Assembly: GCF_000621505.1 (NCBI RefSeq)
Contig: NZ_JHYD01000015.1
Coordinates: 1-64,000, forward strand
Source: Ruminiclostridium cellobioparum DSM 1351 = ATCC 15832
Lineage (GTDB): Bacteria; Bacillota; Clostridia; Acetivibrionales; DSM-1351
Length of the DNA stretch: 64,000 nucleotides
Reading direction: 5' to 3'
A program made the translations under genes and the position numbers. Below, piece after piece: positions 18,553 to 26,947 of the stretch. A model generated the notes under the pieces. It made no database searches, was not told the origin of the DNA, and worked only from the letters and a program-made list of their open reading frames with translations. Numbering within the stretch: position 1 is the first letter of the stretch; each line of letters begins with the position of its first letter.

Positions 18553-19515
18553 TCAAACAATAAGAATAATCAGCCTCAGCAGGCTGAGAACAACTGCAGA
18601 TATGACCGCAGTAGTGTACATAAGCCTGTTGGCCCTTGGTATGTCATCTATTTCAATATTCCTTATATTATCTCCAATGGTGGGCTTCTTTACAAGCTTT
18701 CCGAAATAATATGCATCTCCGGCAAGCTGAACCCTAAGTGCTCCTGCACACACAGCTTCAGTTCTGGCACTGTTGGGACTGGAATGGTTTCTTCTGTCCC
18801 TTTTATAAATTCTAAAGGCATTTACGAAATCCAGCCTGTTCAGGAAACTTGCCAGGATCATTGCATATGCCGAAAATATGGCCGGTATGAAATTCATCAC
18901 ATCGTCAAGCATTGCCGCAAACCTCCCAAAATAAAGGTATTTTTCATTCTTGTACCCGATCATTGAATCCAGTGTGTTAACGGCCTTATAAAAAAATCCC
19001 AGAGGGGCTCCGCCAATTACCAGAAATATCAACGGGGCCACAACCCCATCGGAAGTGTTTTCTGCAACTGTTTCAACAGCAGCTTTTGTAATTCCGTCCT
19101 CCGTCAGGTTTTCAGTGTCCCGGCCCACTATCCAGGAAAGGTATTTTCTTGCGTTAGGCAGGTCCCCGTTTTTAAGCTGATAATATACTCTCATGCTCTC
19201 AGTCTTCAGGCATTTCGTGGCCAGTATCTGGTAGCAGAATATTGATGAAATTACAACCTCCAGTACAGGGCTTAGCCTTGCTGCAAAATATAGAACGGTA
19301 AACGGAACAGCTAAAGAAACGGAGGTTACCAGTATTGTCAATACCATACCGCCAAGAAATTCACCCTTCGGTGTGCCCGGCAGCAGCTTCCTTAAAAAGC
19401 TCTCCCCTTTTGAAATCATCCACCCCATAAACCTTACCGGATGGGGCAGCCACTGCGGGTCTCCCAATATCAAATCCAATATGAAACCGATGATGACGGC
19501 GATCAGTAAATTCAT
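18553..19515 (-). CDS. cbiB: Adenosylcobinamide-phosphate synthase (membrane)
   Basis: A 320-residue membrane protein that joins aminopropanol (phosphate) to adenosylcobyric acid. It begins with FILDLILGDPQWLPHPVRFM, the family hallmark. It has several hydrophobic helices and the conserved segments NTSDGVVAPLIF and NSARTEA near the C-terminus. The length is normal for CbiB. An AGAGG site is weakly placed before the ATG. It lies between cbiC and cobD, consistent with the late steps of the pathway. Confidence 0.93.
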   Translation of the reverse strand: MNLLIAVIIGFILDLILGDPQWLPHPVRFMGWMISKGESFLRKLLPGTPKGEFLGGMVLTILVTSVSLAVPFTVLYFAARLSPVLEVVISSIFCYQILATKCLKTESMRVYYQLKNGDLPNARKYLSWIVGRDTENLTEDGITKAAVETVAENTSDGVVAPLIFLVIGGAPLGFFYKAVNTLDSMIGYKNEKYLYFGRFAAMLDDVMNFIPAIFSAYAMILASFLNRLDFVNAFRIYKRDRRNHSSPNSARTEAVCAGALRVQLAGDAYYFGKLVKKPTIGDNIRNIEIDDIPRANRLMYTTAVISAVVLSLLRLIILIV

Positions 19516-19588
19516 TTGCCAGGACCTCTATATAATATTTATTCAAAATACTTTAATTCAGGGTATTACCCCTGTAAAATACAGTTTA

Positions 19589-20218
19589 TCAGTTTTCTCT
19601 GGGCGATACCAGATACAGCAGTGCATTGACTATTGCAGCCGCTACATTGCTGCCGCCCTTTCTTCCCCTGGCAACAATATACGGAACATTCAGCTTCATG
19701 ATTAACTCCTTTGATTCGACTACATTGACAAAACCCACAGGAGCACCGATTATAAGCGTCGGAAGTACCCGTTCCGCCCTTATCAGCCTTTCAAGTTCCA
19801 TTAAAGCAGTGGGCGCATTACCGACAGCAAATATTAGAGGCTTCTTAATTTCAGCGGCTTTTTTCATTGAGACTGCGGCTCTCGTTATACCCTGGTCTGC
19901 CGCCTCTTCTGCCACATCCCGGTCGGACATGAAGCACCTTACCTCACACCCGCATCTCTTTAACGCCTCTTTATTTATTCCTGCCATAGCCATCTGCGTA
20001 TCTGTAACAATACAAAGCCCTTTCTTGATAGCTGCAAGGGCCTTATCCATCACATCCTCGGAAAAGCATAAACTATCCGCATACTCAAAATCAGCAGTTG
20101 TATGAATAACCCTCTTTATTACCGGCTCCTGCTGCCTGTCAAAGGTCCTGCCGGCAAGTTCCCGGCTTATTATTTCAAAGCTTTTCTTTTCAATTTCCAT
20201 GGGTTTCATTATATTCAT
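19589..20218 (-). CDS. cbiC: Precorrin-8X / cobalt-precorrin-8 methylmutase
   Basis: A 209-residue enzyme that moves a methyl group from C11 to C12 to form cobyrinate. The catalytic His lies in RVIHTTADFEY (about 38-48). The conserved GLCIVTDTQMAMAGI and FAVGNAPTAL segments follow, and then PVGFVNVVESKE and the end motif GRKGGSNVAAAIVNALL. It sits 19 bases after cbiP. Two nearby ATGs (20218 and 20209) are possible; neither has a strong ribosome site. Confidence 0.95.
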   Translation of the reverse strand: MNIMKPMEIEKKSFEIISRELAGRTFDRQQEPVIKRVIHTTADFEYADSLCFSEDVMDKALAAIKKGLCIVTDTQMAMAGINKEALKRCGCEVRCFMSDRDVAEEAADQGITRAAVSMKKAAEIKKPLIFAVGNAPTALMELERLIRAERVLPTLIIGAPVGFVNVVESKELIMKLNVPYIVARGRKGGSNVAAAIVNALLYLVSPREN

Positions 20219-20237
20219 CCGGTTACCTGTTGCCTTT

Positions 20238-21782
20238 CTATATTCCTTCCTTGATAATCCTGTATATATATTTCATATCCAATGCCTGGCGCAAGGCATC
20301 GGCAAGCAAATCGTACTGTCTTTCCTTATATTCATTTAGATTGAAGGATGTATTTTTAATGTATTTCAGCCCTTTTTTCCTCATCAGCGCATCTGCTATT
20401 TCAAAAAGTACATCCTCACTGTCAAAGATTCCATGTACATACGTTCCGTATACATTACCGCCATACATTCCGTCAGGCTTCATCACTCCGTCAGTTTCAA
20501 CAAGTCGGGAGAGATACGGTATGATATGGGGTTCACCGCTTTTTCCGCCCCTGCTCCCCGCTCCCTCCGTCAAACAGGTCTGCCCCATATGTATTTCATA
20601 ACCCTGGAAGGTCTTCCCTGTCAAGCCTTTAAATATCCCCTTGACATCTGCAAAAGTTCCTGTAACTCTTGATCTGGTTTTCTGATGTTCAAATACAGTC
20701 TTTGCTTTCAGCAGACCCATGCCGCGGATTTCGCCTCCCTGTTCAACACCGTACGGGTCGGAAATGGTGTCACACAGCATTTGATAACCCCCGCAGATGC
20801 CGATCACCGGCTTATTTTTGGCAGCATGCTTCAGGATACTTGCCTCCAGCCCGTTCTCCCTCATCCATTTTAAATCGGCTATGGTGTTCTTACTGCCTGG
20901 GATAATTATCAGATCGGGGCTGCCAAGTTCACCGGCACTTGCTGCATATCTCACAGATGCACATTCTATATGTTCCAGAGCATTAAAATCTGTAAAATTG
21001 GAAATCCGGGGCAGCCTGATAACTGCAATATCAATAAGTCCGGGAGATTGACGGTTTTTGAATCTCTCAGTGAGGCTGTCCTCATCATCTATATCAACCG
21101 AAAGATAAGGCACAATACCTATTACAGGTATATGTATGAGATCCTCCAGCATATCCAGGCCGGGTCTGAGGATTTCCGGATCACCTCTGAATTTATTTAT
21201 TATGGTCCCCTTTACATACTTTCTTTCCGATTCATCCAGCAGCATAACCGTACCGAACAAAGAGGCAAATACGCCGCCCCTGTCTATGTCACCTGCAATC
21301 AATACAGGGGCCTTCGCCATCTGAGCCATACCCATATTCACAATATCGGCCTGCTTCAGATTAATTTCCGCAGGACTGCCTGCTCCTTCTATCACAATTA
21401 TGTCATTTTCCCGTGAAAGACTTTCATAGGCCTCCATTATGCCGGGTATCAGCTGTTGTTTATATTTAAAATACTCGGCGGCAGCCATGTTTCCTATGGG
21501 GCTGCCGTTTACTATTACCTGTGAACCCCTGTCACTGGTGGGTTTAAGTAAAATAGGATTCATCCTTATATCGGGAGCCTTTTTTGCCGCCTCTGCCTGG
21601 ACCACCTGGGCCCGGCCCATTTCATATCCGTCGGCAGTGATAAATGAGTTCAGTGCCATGTTCTGAGACTTGAAGGGCGCCACCCTGCAGCCATCCTGTA
21701 CGAATATACGGCACAATCCTGCCACCAGCAGGCTTTTCCCCGCATTTGACATTGTGCCTTGAATCATTAGTGACTTCGCCAT
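20238..21782 (-). CDS. cbiP: Cobyric acid synthase (glutamine-dependent amidotransferase)
   Basis: A 514-residue enzyme that amidates side chains b, d, e and g of the adenosylated a,c-diamide. The N-terminal P-loop-like domain has [20 protein letters not shown] and [12 protein letters not shown]. The C-terminal class-I glutamine amidotransferase domain has the nucleophile Cys in [11 protein letters not shown] and a His in YVHGIFD. The length matches CobQ/CbiP. It is preceded by a 71-base AT-rich gap after cbiA. Confidence 0.95.
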   Translation of the reverse strand: MAKSLMIQGTMSNAGKSLLVAGLCRIFVQDGCRVAPFKSQNMALNSFITADGYEMGRAQVVQAEAAKKAPDIRMNPILLKPTSDRGSQVIVNGSPIGNMAAAEYFKYKQQLIPGIMEAYESLSRENDIIVIEGAGSPAEINLKQADIVNMGMAQMAKAPVLIAGDIDRGGVFASLFGTVMLLDESERKYVKGTIINKFRGDPEILRPGLDMLEDLIHIPVIGIVPYLSVDIDDEDSLTERFKNRQSPGLIDIAVIRLPRISNFTDFNALEHIECASVRYAASAGELGSPDLIIIPGSKNTIADLKWMRENGLEASILKHAAKNKPVIGICGGYQMLCDTISDPYGVEQGGEIRGMGLLKAKTVFEHQKTRSRVTGTFADVKGIFKGLTGKTFQGYEIHMGQTCLTEGAGSRGGKSGEPHIIPYLSRLVETDGVMKPDGMYGGNVYGTYVHGIFDSEDVLFEIADALMRKKGLKYIKNTSFNLNEYKERQYDLLADALRQALDMKYIYRIIKEGI

Positions 21783-21853
21783 AACTTTATCCTTATCCTT
21801 TTACTTCACTTTACTTTACTATTTCTGGCATTTTTAAATCTATCTTTAAGAGC

Positions 21854-23233
21854 TTAAATATTTTCAGCTCTTGATTTTCCATATTTACTGCATTTTTGCA
21901 CAAAATTTTCGGCAAACCTGATATTCCCGTAAAAATGCATATGGGGATATCCCGCGGCTACGGTTTCATCTGCAAAAATGCATTCCCATTTTCTCTTGCC
22001 GTCAGGCTTGAGAGCCTCAAATGTACAGCCGTTATTGTCACTGTCACTGTAATGGAATTCATGGGCATTGATGCTCTCACCCTTCCTGCAAAGCAGATTG
22101 TCAGCCTTTGCTTTGAGCGTGACATATCCGAATCTTGACAGCCTGTCCTGCATGAAGCTCTTGCCCTTCAAAGCCCCGACCATTGGATAGCTGTCCTTAC
22201 CGGCATCAGTGATGGAATGCTGCAGATACATAAACCCTCCGCATTCGGCGTAAACGGGCATTTTCTCTTCTATTGCCGATTTTATGCTTGAGAGCATGCT
22301 CTTGTTCTCACTCAGCTCTTGTGTATACAATTCCGGATACCCGCCCCCAAGGATCAGTCCATGGACATTTTCCGGAATGGCTTCATCCTTTAGCGGTGAA
22401 AACAAGGTTAGTTTTGCTCCCAGTTGCTCCAGCAGCTCAAGGCTGTCCCTGTAGTAAAAGCAAAAAGCTCTGTCCCTGGCCACTGCTATATTGCAGCTGT
22501 AGCTCCGGTATACCTCCACAGGGTCATATTGGATGGACCGCGCTGTCTGCGACAGCTGCAGCAGTCCGTCAATATCAATATACTTCCCGGCATTCTCAGC
22601 CAGAAGCTCCAGCTTTAGCTTTATATCCTCTATTTCACCCGAAGTTACAAGACCAAGATGTCTGCTCTCAATAACGGCTTCCGGCAATGCCGGTAAAAAT
22701 CCGTAAACCCTGATTCCGGTTTTCTCCTCAATCATTGGTTTATACATCTCATATAGGGCAGGAGTTACAGAGTTTATTACTACTCCTTTTATGTGATTTT
22801 CAGGCATAAAATCCCTAAAACCGTTGATAACAGCCGCAATGGACAGTGACATCCCCTTCGGGTTGACCACAAGAATGACCGGAGCGCCGGTGAGCCTTGC
22901 CACAGTGTATGTTGAATGGCTGCCGTCCCTGCCCAGACCGTCATAAAAACCCATTACCCCTTCAATAACCGATATCCGGGCCCCCTTTGCATTTTTTGCA
23001 TAAAGACACTTTACATTGTTTTCCCCGCACAGGAAAGTATCAAGATTGCCTGAACCGGTACCTATTATTTCAGAGTGGAACATGGGATCGATATAATCCG
23101 GCCCGCACTTAAAGGCTGCCGTCTTTATGCCTCTGTTAATCAGTGCTTTCAAAATACTGCAGGTAACGGTGGTCTTTCCGCAGCCACTCCCTGTTCCTGC
23201 AAAAAGTATAGCATTAAATTTGCCTGTTTCCAT
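21854..23233 (-). CDS. cbiA: Cobyrinate a,c-diamide synthase
   Basis: A 459-residue ATP- and glutamine-dependent enzyme acting on side chains a and c. It has the P-loop AGTGSGCGKTTVTCSIL at the N-terminus, KCGPDYIDPMFH, VIEGVMGFYDG, and a C-terminal amidotransferase triad region with the Cys in PVYAECGGFMYL. The ATG at 23233 has a GGGGGG site 4 bases upstream. An in-frame ATG at 23245 overlaps the cbiET stop by one base and would add four residues. Either start implies coupled translation with cbiET. Confidence 0.94.
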   Translation of the reverse strand: METGKFNAILFAGTGSGCGKTTVTCSILKALINRGIKTAAFKCGPDYIDPMFHSEIIGTGSGNLDTFLCGENNVKCLYAKNAKGARISVIEGVMGFYDGLGRDGSHSTYTVARLTGAPVILVVNPKGMSLSIAAVINGFRDFMPENHIKGVVINSVTPALYEMYKPMIEEKTGIRVYGFLPALPEAVIESRHLGLVTSGEIEDIKLKLELLAENAGKYIDIDGLLQLSQTARSIQYDPVEVYRSYSCNIAVARDRAFCFYYRDSLELLEQLGAKLTLFSPLKDEAIPENVHGLILGGGYPELYTQELSENKSMLSSIKSAIEEKMPVYAECGGFMYLQHSITDAGKDSYPMVGALKGKSFMQDRLSRFGYVTLKAKADNLLCRKGESINAHEFHYSDSDNNGCTFEALKPDGKRKWECIFADETVAAGYPHMHFYGNIRFAENFVQKCSKYGKSRAENI

Positions 23234-23244
23234 GTTTCCCCCCA

Positions 23245-24444
23245 TTACTGCCTGCTTTTCCCCGAAATAACGTATACGGGATTGTTGGCGATCATCATGT
23301 GGTAATTTCCTGCTTTTTTGGCTACAGCTGAATTAATGCACACAATTTCTGTAGCAAGACCATGCTTTTCAAAGGTGCTAACCGCATCATTAAGGCTTTC
23401 CAGGCTAATTGTATTTGCAGCTATGTCCACCTTGGGATTTTTAACCCGCAATTCCCGGACAATTTTATCCATATTACCGCTGCTTCCGCCTATAAAAGCC
23501 TTGTTTGGGCATGGAATTCCGGCAAATACATCCGGGGCAGTCCCTGGAACTACCGTTACATTGAATGCACCCAGTTTTTCACGGTTCCTGTTTATAAGCC
23601 CCAGTGCGGCATCATTTTTTTCTATGGCAAAAACATTGCCGTTATACGCTTTTCTGGCCATCTCAATTGCCACTGAACCCGTACCGGCTCCAATGTCGTA
23701 AACTACGTCATCCGGTTCAACAGCCAGCTTTGACAGCGTTACGGCGCGTATTTCCTCCTTGGTCATGGGTATTTCTCCTCTGACAAAATCCCTGTCATAC
23801 AGCGGAGTATGGCAATTGATAAAATCCGGATTTTCCAGCAGCAATACAGAAAGGTCCTCAAAGGTGTTCCCGGCCAGTTCTTTTACCGTTCCCCTGACAA
23901 TACGTTCATTTTCCATTGACAGGTTCTCTCCAACAACTGCTTTGATGTGGGACATACCTGCTTCCATCAGGCTTTTACATATCAGATGGGCTTTATTGTC
24001 CCCTCCTGTAAGAACGAATACCTTACGGTTGTAGGATATTGCCCCGGCTATGGAACCCTGCCTTCCGTGAAGACTTACTGTCTTAATGGCCTCATAGCTT
24101 ATCCCCGCTTTGGCACAAAAGTACTGCAAACTGCTGATACCGCAGACAATTTCCATGTCTGCCATACCTTCCAGCCTTTGCTGCAAGCTTCCTGCAACAC
24201 TGAAGAAACCTGTATCCCCGGAAACCAGCAGTCCTATGTTTACGCCGTCCGAGGCTTCCAGGACCGAGGGGATATCCTGAATTCTGCACTCCAGGATATT
24301 TTCCGCTACACCCGACAAAATTGTTTTATGTCTATGTGTAGTGCTGTATATCTTGTCACAGCTTCTTAATACCTGCAGGGCCCTTTCTGTCAACAGTTCC
24401 CGGGCTCCGGGCCCGGAACCTATTATATATAGCTTCTTTTTCAT
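23245..24444 (-). CDS. cbiET: Fused cobalt-precorrin-7 C5- and C15-methyltransferase/decarboxylase
   Basis: A 399-residue fusion. Residues of about 1-205 are a CbiE tetrapyrrole methylase (IIGSGPGARELLTERA, then LLVSGDTGFFSVAG). From about 210 on is a CbiT SAM methyltransferase (TKEEIRAVTLSKLAVEPDD, then VYDIGAGTGSVAIEMA). Together they methylate C5 and C15 and remove the C12 acetate carboxyl. The same fusion is called CobL in aerobic bacteria. The start overlaps the cbiX end by 4 bases. Confidence 0.94.
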   Translation of the reverse strand: MKKKLYIIGSGPGARELLTERALQVLRSCDKIYSTTHRHKTILSGVAENILECRIQDIPSVLEASDGVNIGLLVSGDTGFFSVAGSLQQRLEGMADMEIVCGISSLQYFCAKAGISYEAIKTVSLHGRQGSIAGAISYNRKVFVLTGGDNKAHLICKSLMEAGMSHIKAVVGENLSMENERIVRGTVKELAGNTFEDLSVLLLENPDFINCHTPLYDRDFVRGEIPMTKEEIRAVTLSKLAVEPDDVVYDIGAGTGSVAIEMARKAYNGNVFAIEKNDAALGLINRNREKLGAFNVTVVPGTAPDVFAGIPCPNKAFIGGSSGNMDKIVRELRVKNPKVDIAANTISLESLNDAVSTFEKHGLATEIVCINSAVAKKAGNYHMMIANNPVYVISGKSRQ

Positions 24445-24803
24445 AGCACCTCTCTGATACGGTCGGCAAGAATTCCGGCCAGCCTGGGATCAGATCCCAG
24501 GGTACTGCCCAGGGAAATTTTCACTTCTGGATGTTTTGTCTGATATTCATGTATTTCTCCCGGTACATCCTCCCTTATATGGATACCTTCAAAAAGAAAA
24601 TAGGGTATTACCACTATCTCATCGGCACCCTTTTCGATCAGCGTATCCAGTCCGTTTTCCAGGTTTACCTCACAGAACTCCATGTACGCTGTTTCAATCA
24701 TAACTTCCGGCAGCTGGGCTTTTGTCATTTCAGTAACCCGCTCAAGGGTTTCCTGTGTTGTTTTTTCCCGGCTTCCATGAGCCAGTATCAATATTGCTTT
24801 CAT
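24441..24803 (-). CDS. cbiX: Short-form sirohydrochlorin cobaltochelatase
   Basis: A 120-residue single-domain chelatase that inserts cobalt into sirohydrochlorin, the entry step of the anaerobic pathway. ILAHGSREKTT contains the first metal-site His and FLFEGIHIREDVP the second. The usual bacterial CbiX has two such domains (about 260-300 residues). This one is half that size, as in the short homodimeric CbiX-S form. GGAGGTTAAA precedes the ATG at 24803. The longer frame from 24869 has no ribosome site and reads through hairpins. Confidence 0.88.
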   Translation of the reverse strand: MKAILILAHGSREKTTQETLERVTEMTKAQLPEVMIETAYMEFCEVNLENGLDTLIEKGADEIVVIPYFLFEGIHIREDVPGEIHEYQTKHPEVKISLGSTLGSDPRLAGILADRIREVL

Positions 24804-24819
24804 TTTAACCTCCATGTCC

Positions 24820-24953
24820 CCAATGTGCCAAATAAATTGTCTCATTGGGCACACAAAAAGTATTTTCAATACTTTTTTATGGGGTTAAATTTATTTTTAT
24901 TGCACCTGCCATTTATGGCTTTGAGCCGAAATAGCGGCCATAAATCGTAATGA
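24820..24953 (-). promoter_or_regulatory. Three hairpins in the cbiJ-cbiX gap
   Basis: The 174-base gap holds a CCCAATG..CATTGGG repeat (from about 24820), AAAAAGTATT-TTC-AATACTTTTT (24855-24877) and ATTTATGGC..GCCATAAAT (about 24911-24948). The same ATTTATGGCCATAAAT palindrome precedes cbiL near 30565-30582. They may set RNA processing or relative expression inside the long operon. Confidence 0.45.
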
Positions 24954-24977
24954 ATTTTGTTTTATTGCAATACGTGT

Positions 24978-25742
24978 TTATTCATACAGCTTTATACCTG
25001 TTTTTTGGGCCAGGTATGGTTTTAACTGTTCAAGGGTCAAACCCTGTGGCCCTGAGGGCCTTTCTATGAGAACAACTGTTACACCGGCAGACCGGGCTGC
25101 CGATATTTTCTCCTCATAGCCCCCGGCGGTTCCGGTATCCTTGGTAACCATAAACCTTGCATCTATTTGTTTTAGCATTGCCAGATTCAAATCATGTGAA
25201 AAAGGTCCCTGCATGCAGATAAGGTTTTTTCCCTTATAGCCCAGTTTGACACATTTATCAACCACTTCAGGAGTCGGAAGAACTCTGGCATACAATCTTT
25301 TTTGAAAATCTCCCACAGCCGTAAAAGCATCCAATTCCTTGCTGCCCGTTGTAAGAAGGACATTTCCCTCAACAGTACTCAAAAATTCCGCTGCTGCCTT
25401 TGTATCCTCCACAGTAACGACATTACCGGTATTTACAGAGGGTCTGAGTAACCGGATGTATTCCATACCGGAATTCAAGCATGCAGCCTTAATATTTTTT
25501 GTAACTGCCTCCGCATATGGATGGGTTGCATCAACCACAAAGGAATAGTCCTTTAACATTTCTTCCATCTGCTCCTGCGACAGTCTGCCTGTCCTGATCT
25601 CAACCCCTTCGTTAAAGGGCATCACCATCCGGCCATATTCCGTGGCAACACAGGCAGTGACAGCTATCTTATTACGGGCAAGAAATTCAGTAATTTCCCT
25701 TCCCTCGGTAGTTCCTGCAAAAACCAGTACCCTCAATTTCAT
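24978..25742 (-). CDS. cbiJ: Cobalt-precorrin-6A reductase
   Basis: A 254-residue Rossmann-like oxidoreductase that reduces the ring between C18 and C19 with NAD(P)H. The start VLVFAGTTEGREITEFLARN and the central VVDATHPYAEAVTKNI are family hallmarks, followed by LLTTGSKELDAF. GAAGGG precedes the ATG directly. It is separated from cbiH, the previous operon gene, by 443 bases holding a large palindromic element. Confidence 0.93.
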   Translation of the reverse strand: MKLRVLVFAGTTEGREITEFLARNKIAVTACVATEYGRMVMPFNEGVEIRTGRLSQEQMEEMLKDYSFVVDATHPYAEAVTKNIKAACLNSGMEYIRLLRPSVNTGNVVTVEDTKAAAEFLSTVEGNVLLTTGSKELDAFTAVGDFQKRLYARVLPTPEVVDKCVKLGYKGKNLICMQGPFSHDLNLAMLKQIDARFMVTKDTGTAGGYEEKISAARSAGVTVVLIERPSGPQGLTLEQLKPYLAQKTGIKLYE

Positions 25743-25800
25743 CCCTTCATTTCACGTATATTGTAATAACTTGCTCTAAATTAACGCGTCGTGCTGTTTA

Positions 25801-26165
25801 TTTTAACTCGTAGTGCTATTTAAATTGATGCTCAACTTTACAGTTGGATAGATTATGCTGATTATACGGGTACGCGAGTACAACTTCAAGCTATGAATTA
25901 GCACTGTAAAAGTGCTTGCTGAAATTTGTAGGTGAAAAACAAGTATTTTGGCCGGTAAATTGACAGGACGTCAATTTAAGCAGCACGCGAGACCCGGATG
26001 GTCGAGTCGCTGCGAATCCCCACGTCAGCGTGGGCAGGCAAAAAATACTTGTTGTGAACCGTACTATTTCAAGTAAGCGCTTTGTGTGCAATTCATTGCT
26101 TGAAGTTAGTATGGAAGTACCGGTATAATCGGTAACAATTTTTACTGGCACAACGAGTAAAATTA
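25801..26165. repeat. Long palindromic element, copy 2, inside the cobalamin operon
   Basis: Second copy of the element at 1834-2205. Outer arms 25801-25820 (TTTTAACTCGTAGTGCTA) and 26146-26165 (rc ATTTTACTCGTTGTGCCA) are inverted. A related TTAACGCGTCGTGCTG sits at 25781-25796. The core runs from GATTATACGGGTAC (25860) to GTACCGGTATAATC (26130). Boxes GGTACGCGAGTACAACTTCA and TGAAGTTAGTATGGAAGTACC match copy 1. The adjoining helices (CAAGCWATGAATT with its complement; AAAGTGCTT..AAGCGCTTT) pair well but differ from copy 1. Hairpins with GGA loops lie at 25956-25978 (AGGAC) and 25991-26003 (CGGAT), with a third hairpin at about 26019-26035. No open frame is inside. Confidence 0.75.
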
Positions 26166-26185
26166 TTTTTTCAATTAAGGTATTC

Positions 26186-26917
26186 CTATATTTTATAGCC
26201 CCTGAAGGTAACAAGTTTGTTATTCAATATCCTTGTATTACTGTTTCCTATAATCACCGTCGTAAACATATCCACCTGCTCTGCTGCCAGTTCTTCAAGT
26301 GTAAGGATTTTACTCTCCTGTCCCTCACGCCCTATATTTTTTACATATCCGCAAGGAGTGCTGCTGCTTATCTCTGACATTATTATTTCACATGCCTTTC
26401 TGAGATAATATCCTCGCTTTCTGCTTGAAGGATTGTATATACATATTGCAAAACCGGCCCGGGCTGCAAGCCGTAACCTGATTTCTATATCCTCCCACCG
26501 GGTCAGCAAATCGCTGAGAGATATAACTGCAAAATCATTAGTCAGGGGTGCTCCCAACACGGCTGCCGCAGATGAAGCAGCTGTTATTCCCGGAATTACC
26601 TCCACCTGTATTTCAAGGTTTCCATATGCTTCAAGCACCTCATATATGAGCCCTGCCATTCCATAAATTCCGGCATCTCCGCTTGATATGACTGCAACCT
26701 TTTTCCCGGTGGAAGCTGTCTCTACGGCGTATTTGCAGCGTTCAACCTCACCTTTCATCGGTGTTGAAAAAGTTTCCTTATCCGGAACCAGATGTTTTAT
26801 CAAATCAATATATACCTGATACCCAACGATTAAATCACTGTCATTTAATGCTTTCAGGGCTTTTCCCGTCAGCTGTGACGCTTCTCCCGGCCCCGTCCCT
26901 ATAACATATATTTTCAA
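26186..26917 (-). CDS. cbiH: Cobalt-precorrin-3 C17-methyltransferase
   Basis: A 243-residue tetrapyrrole methylase that methylates C17 during ring contraction. It has the N-terminal IYVIGTGPGEASQLTGKALK, the SAM loop VISSGDAGIYGMAGL and PGITAASSAAAVLGAPL. The likely start is TTG at 26917: AGGAGGTC lies just upstream of it. The in-frame ATG at 26932 would place that ribosome site inside the gene. It follows hemA by 30 bases. Confidence 0.92.
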   Translation of the reverse strand: MKIYVIGTGPGEASQLTGKALKALNDSDLIVGYQVYIDLIKHLVPDKETFSTPMKGEVERCKYAVETASTGKKVAVISSGDAGIYGMAGLIYEVLEAYGNLEIQVEVIPGITAASSAAAVLGAPLTNDFAVISLSDLLTRWEDIEIRLRLAARAGFAICIYNPSSRKRGYYLRKACEIIMSEISSSTPCGYVKNIGREGQESKILTLEELAAEQVDMFTTVIIGNSNTRILNNKLVTFRGYKI

Positions 26918-26947
26918 GTTGACCTCCTGCATGATTTGCTGTGTGGA

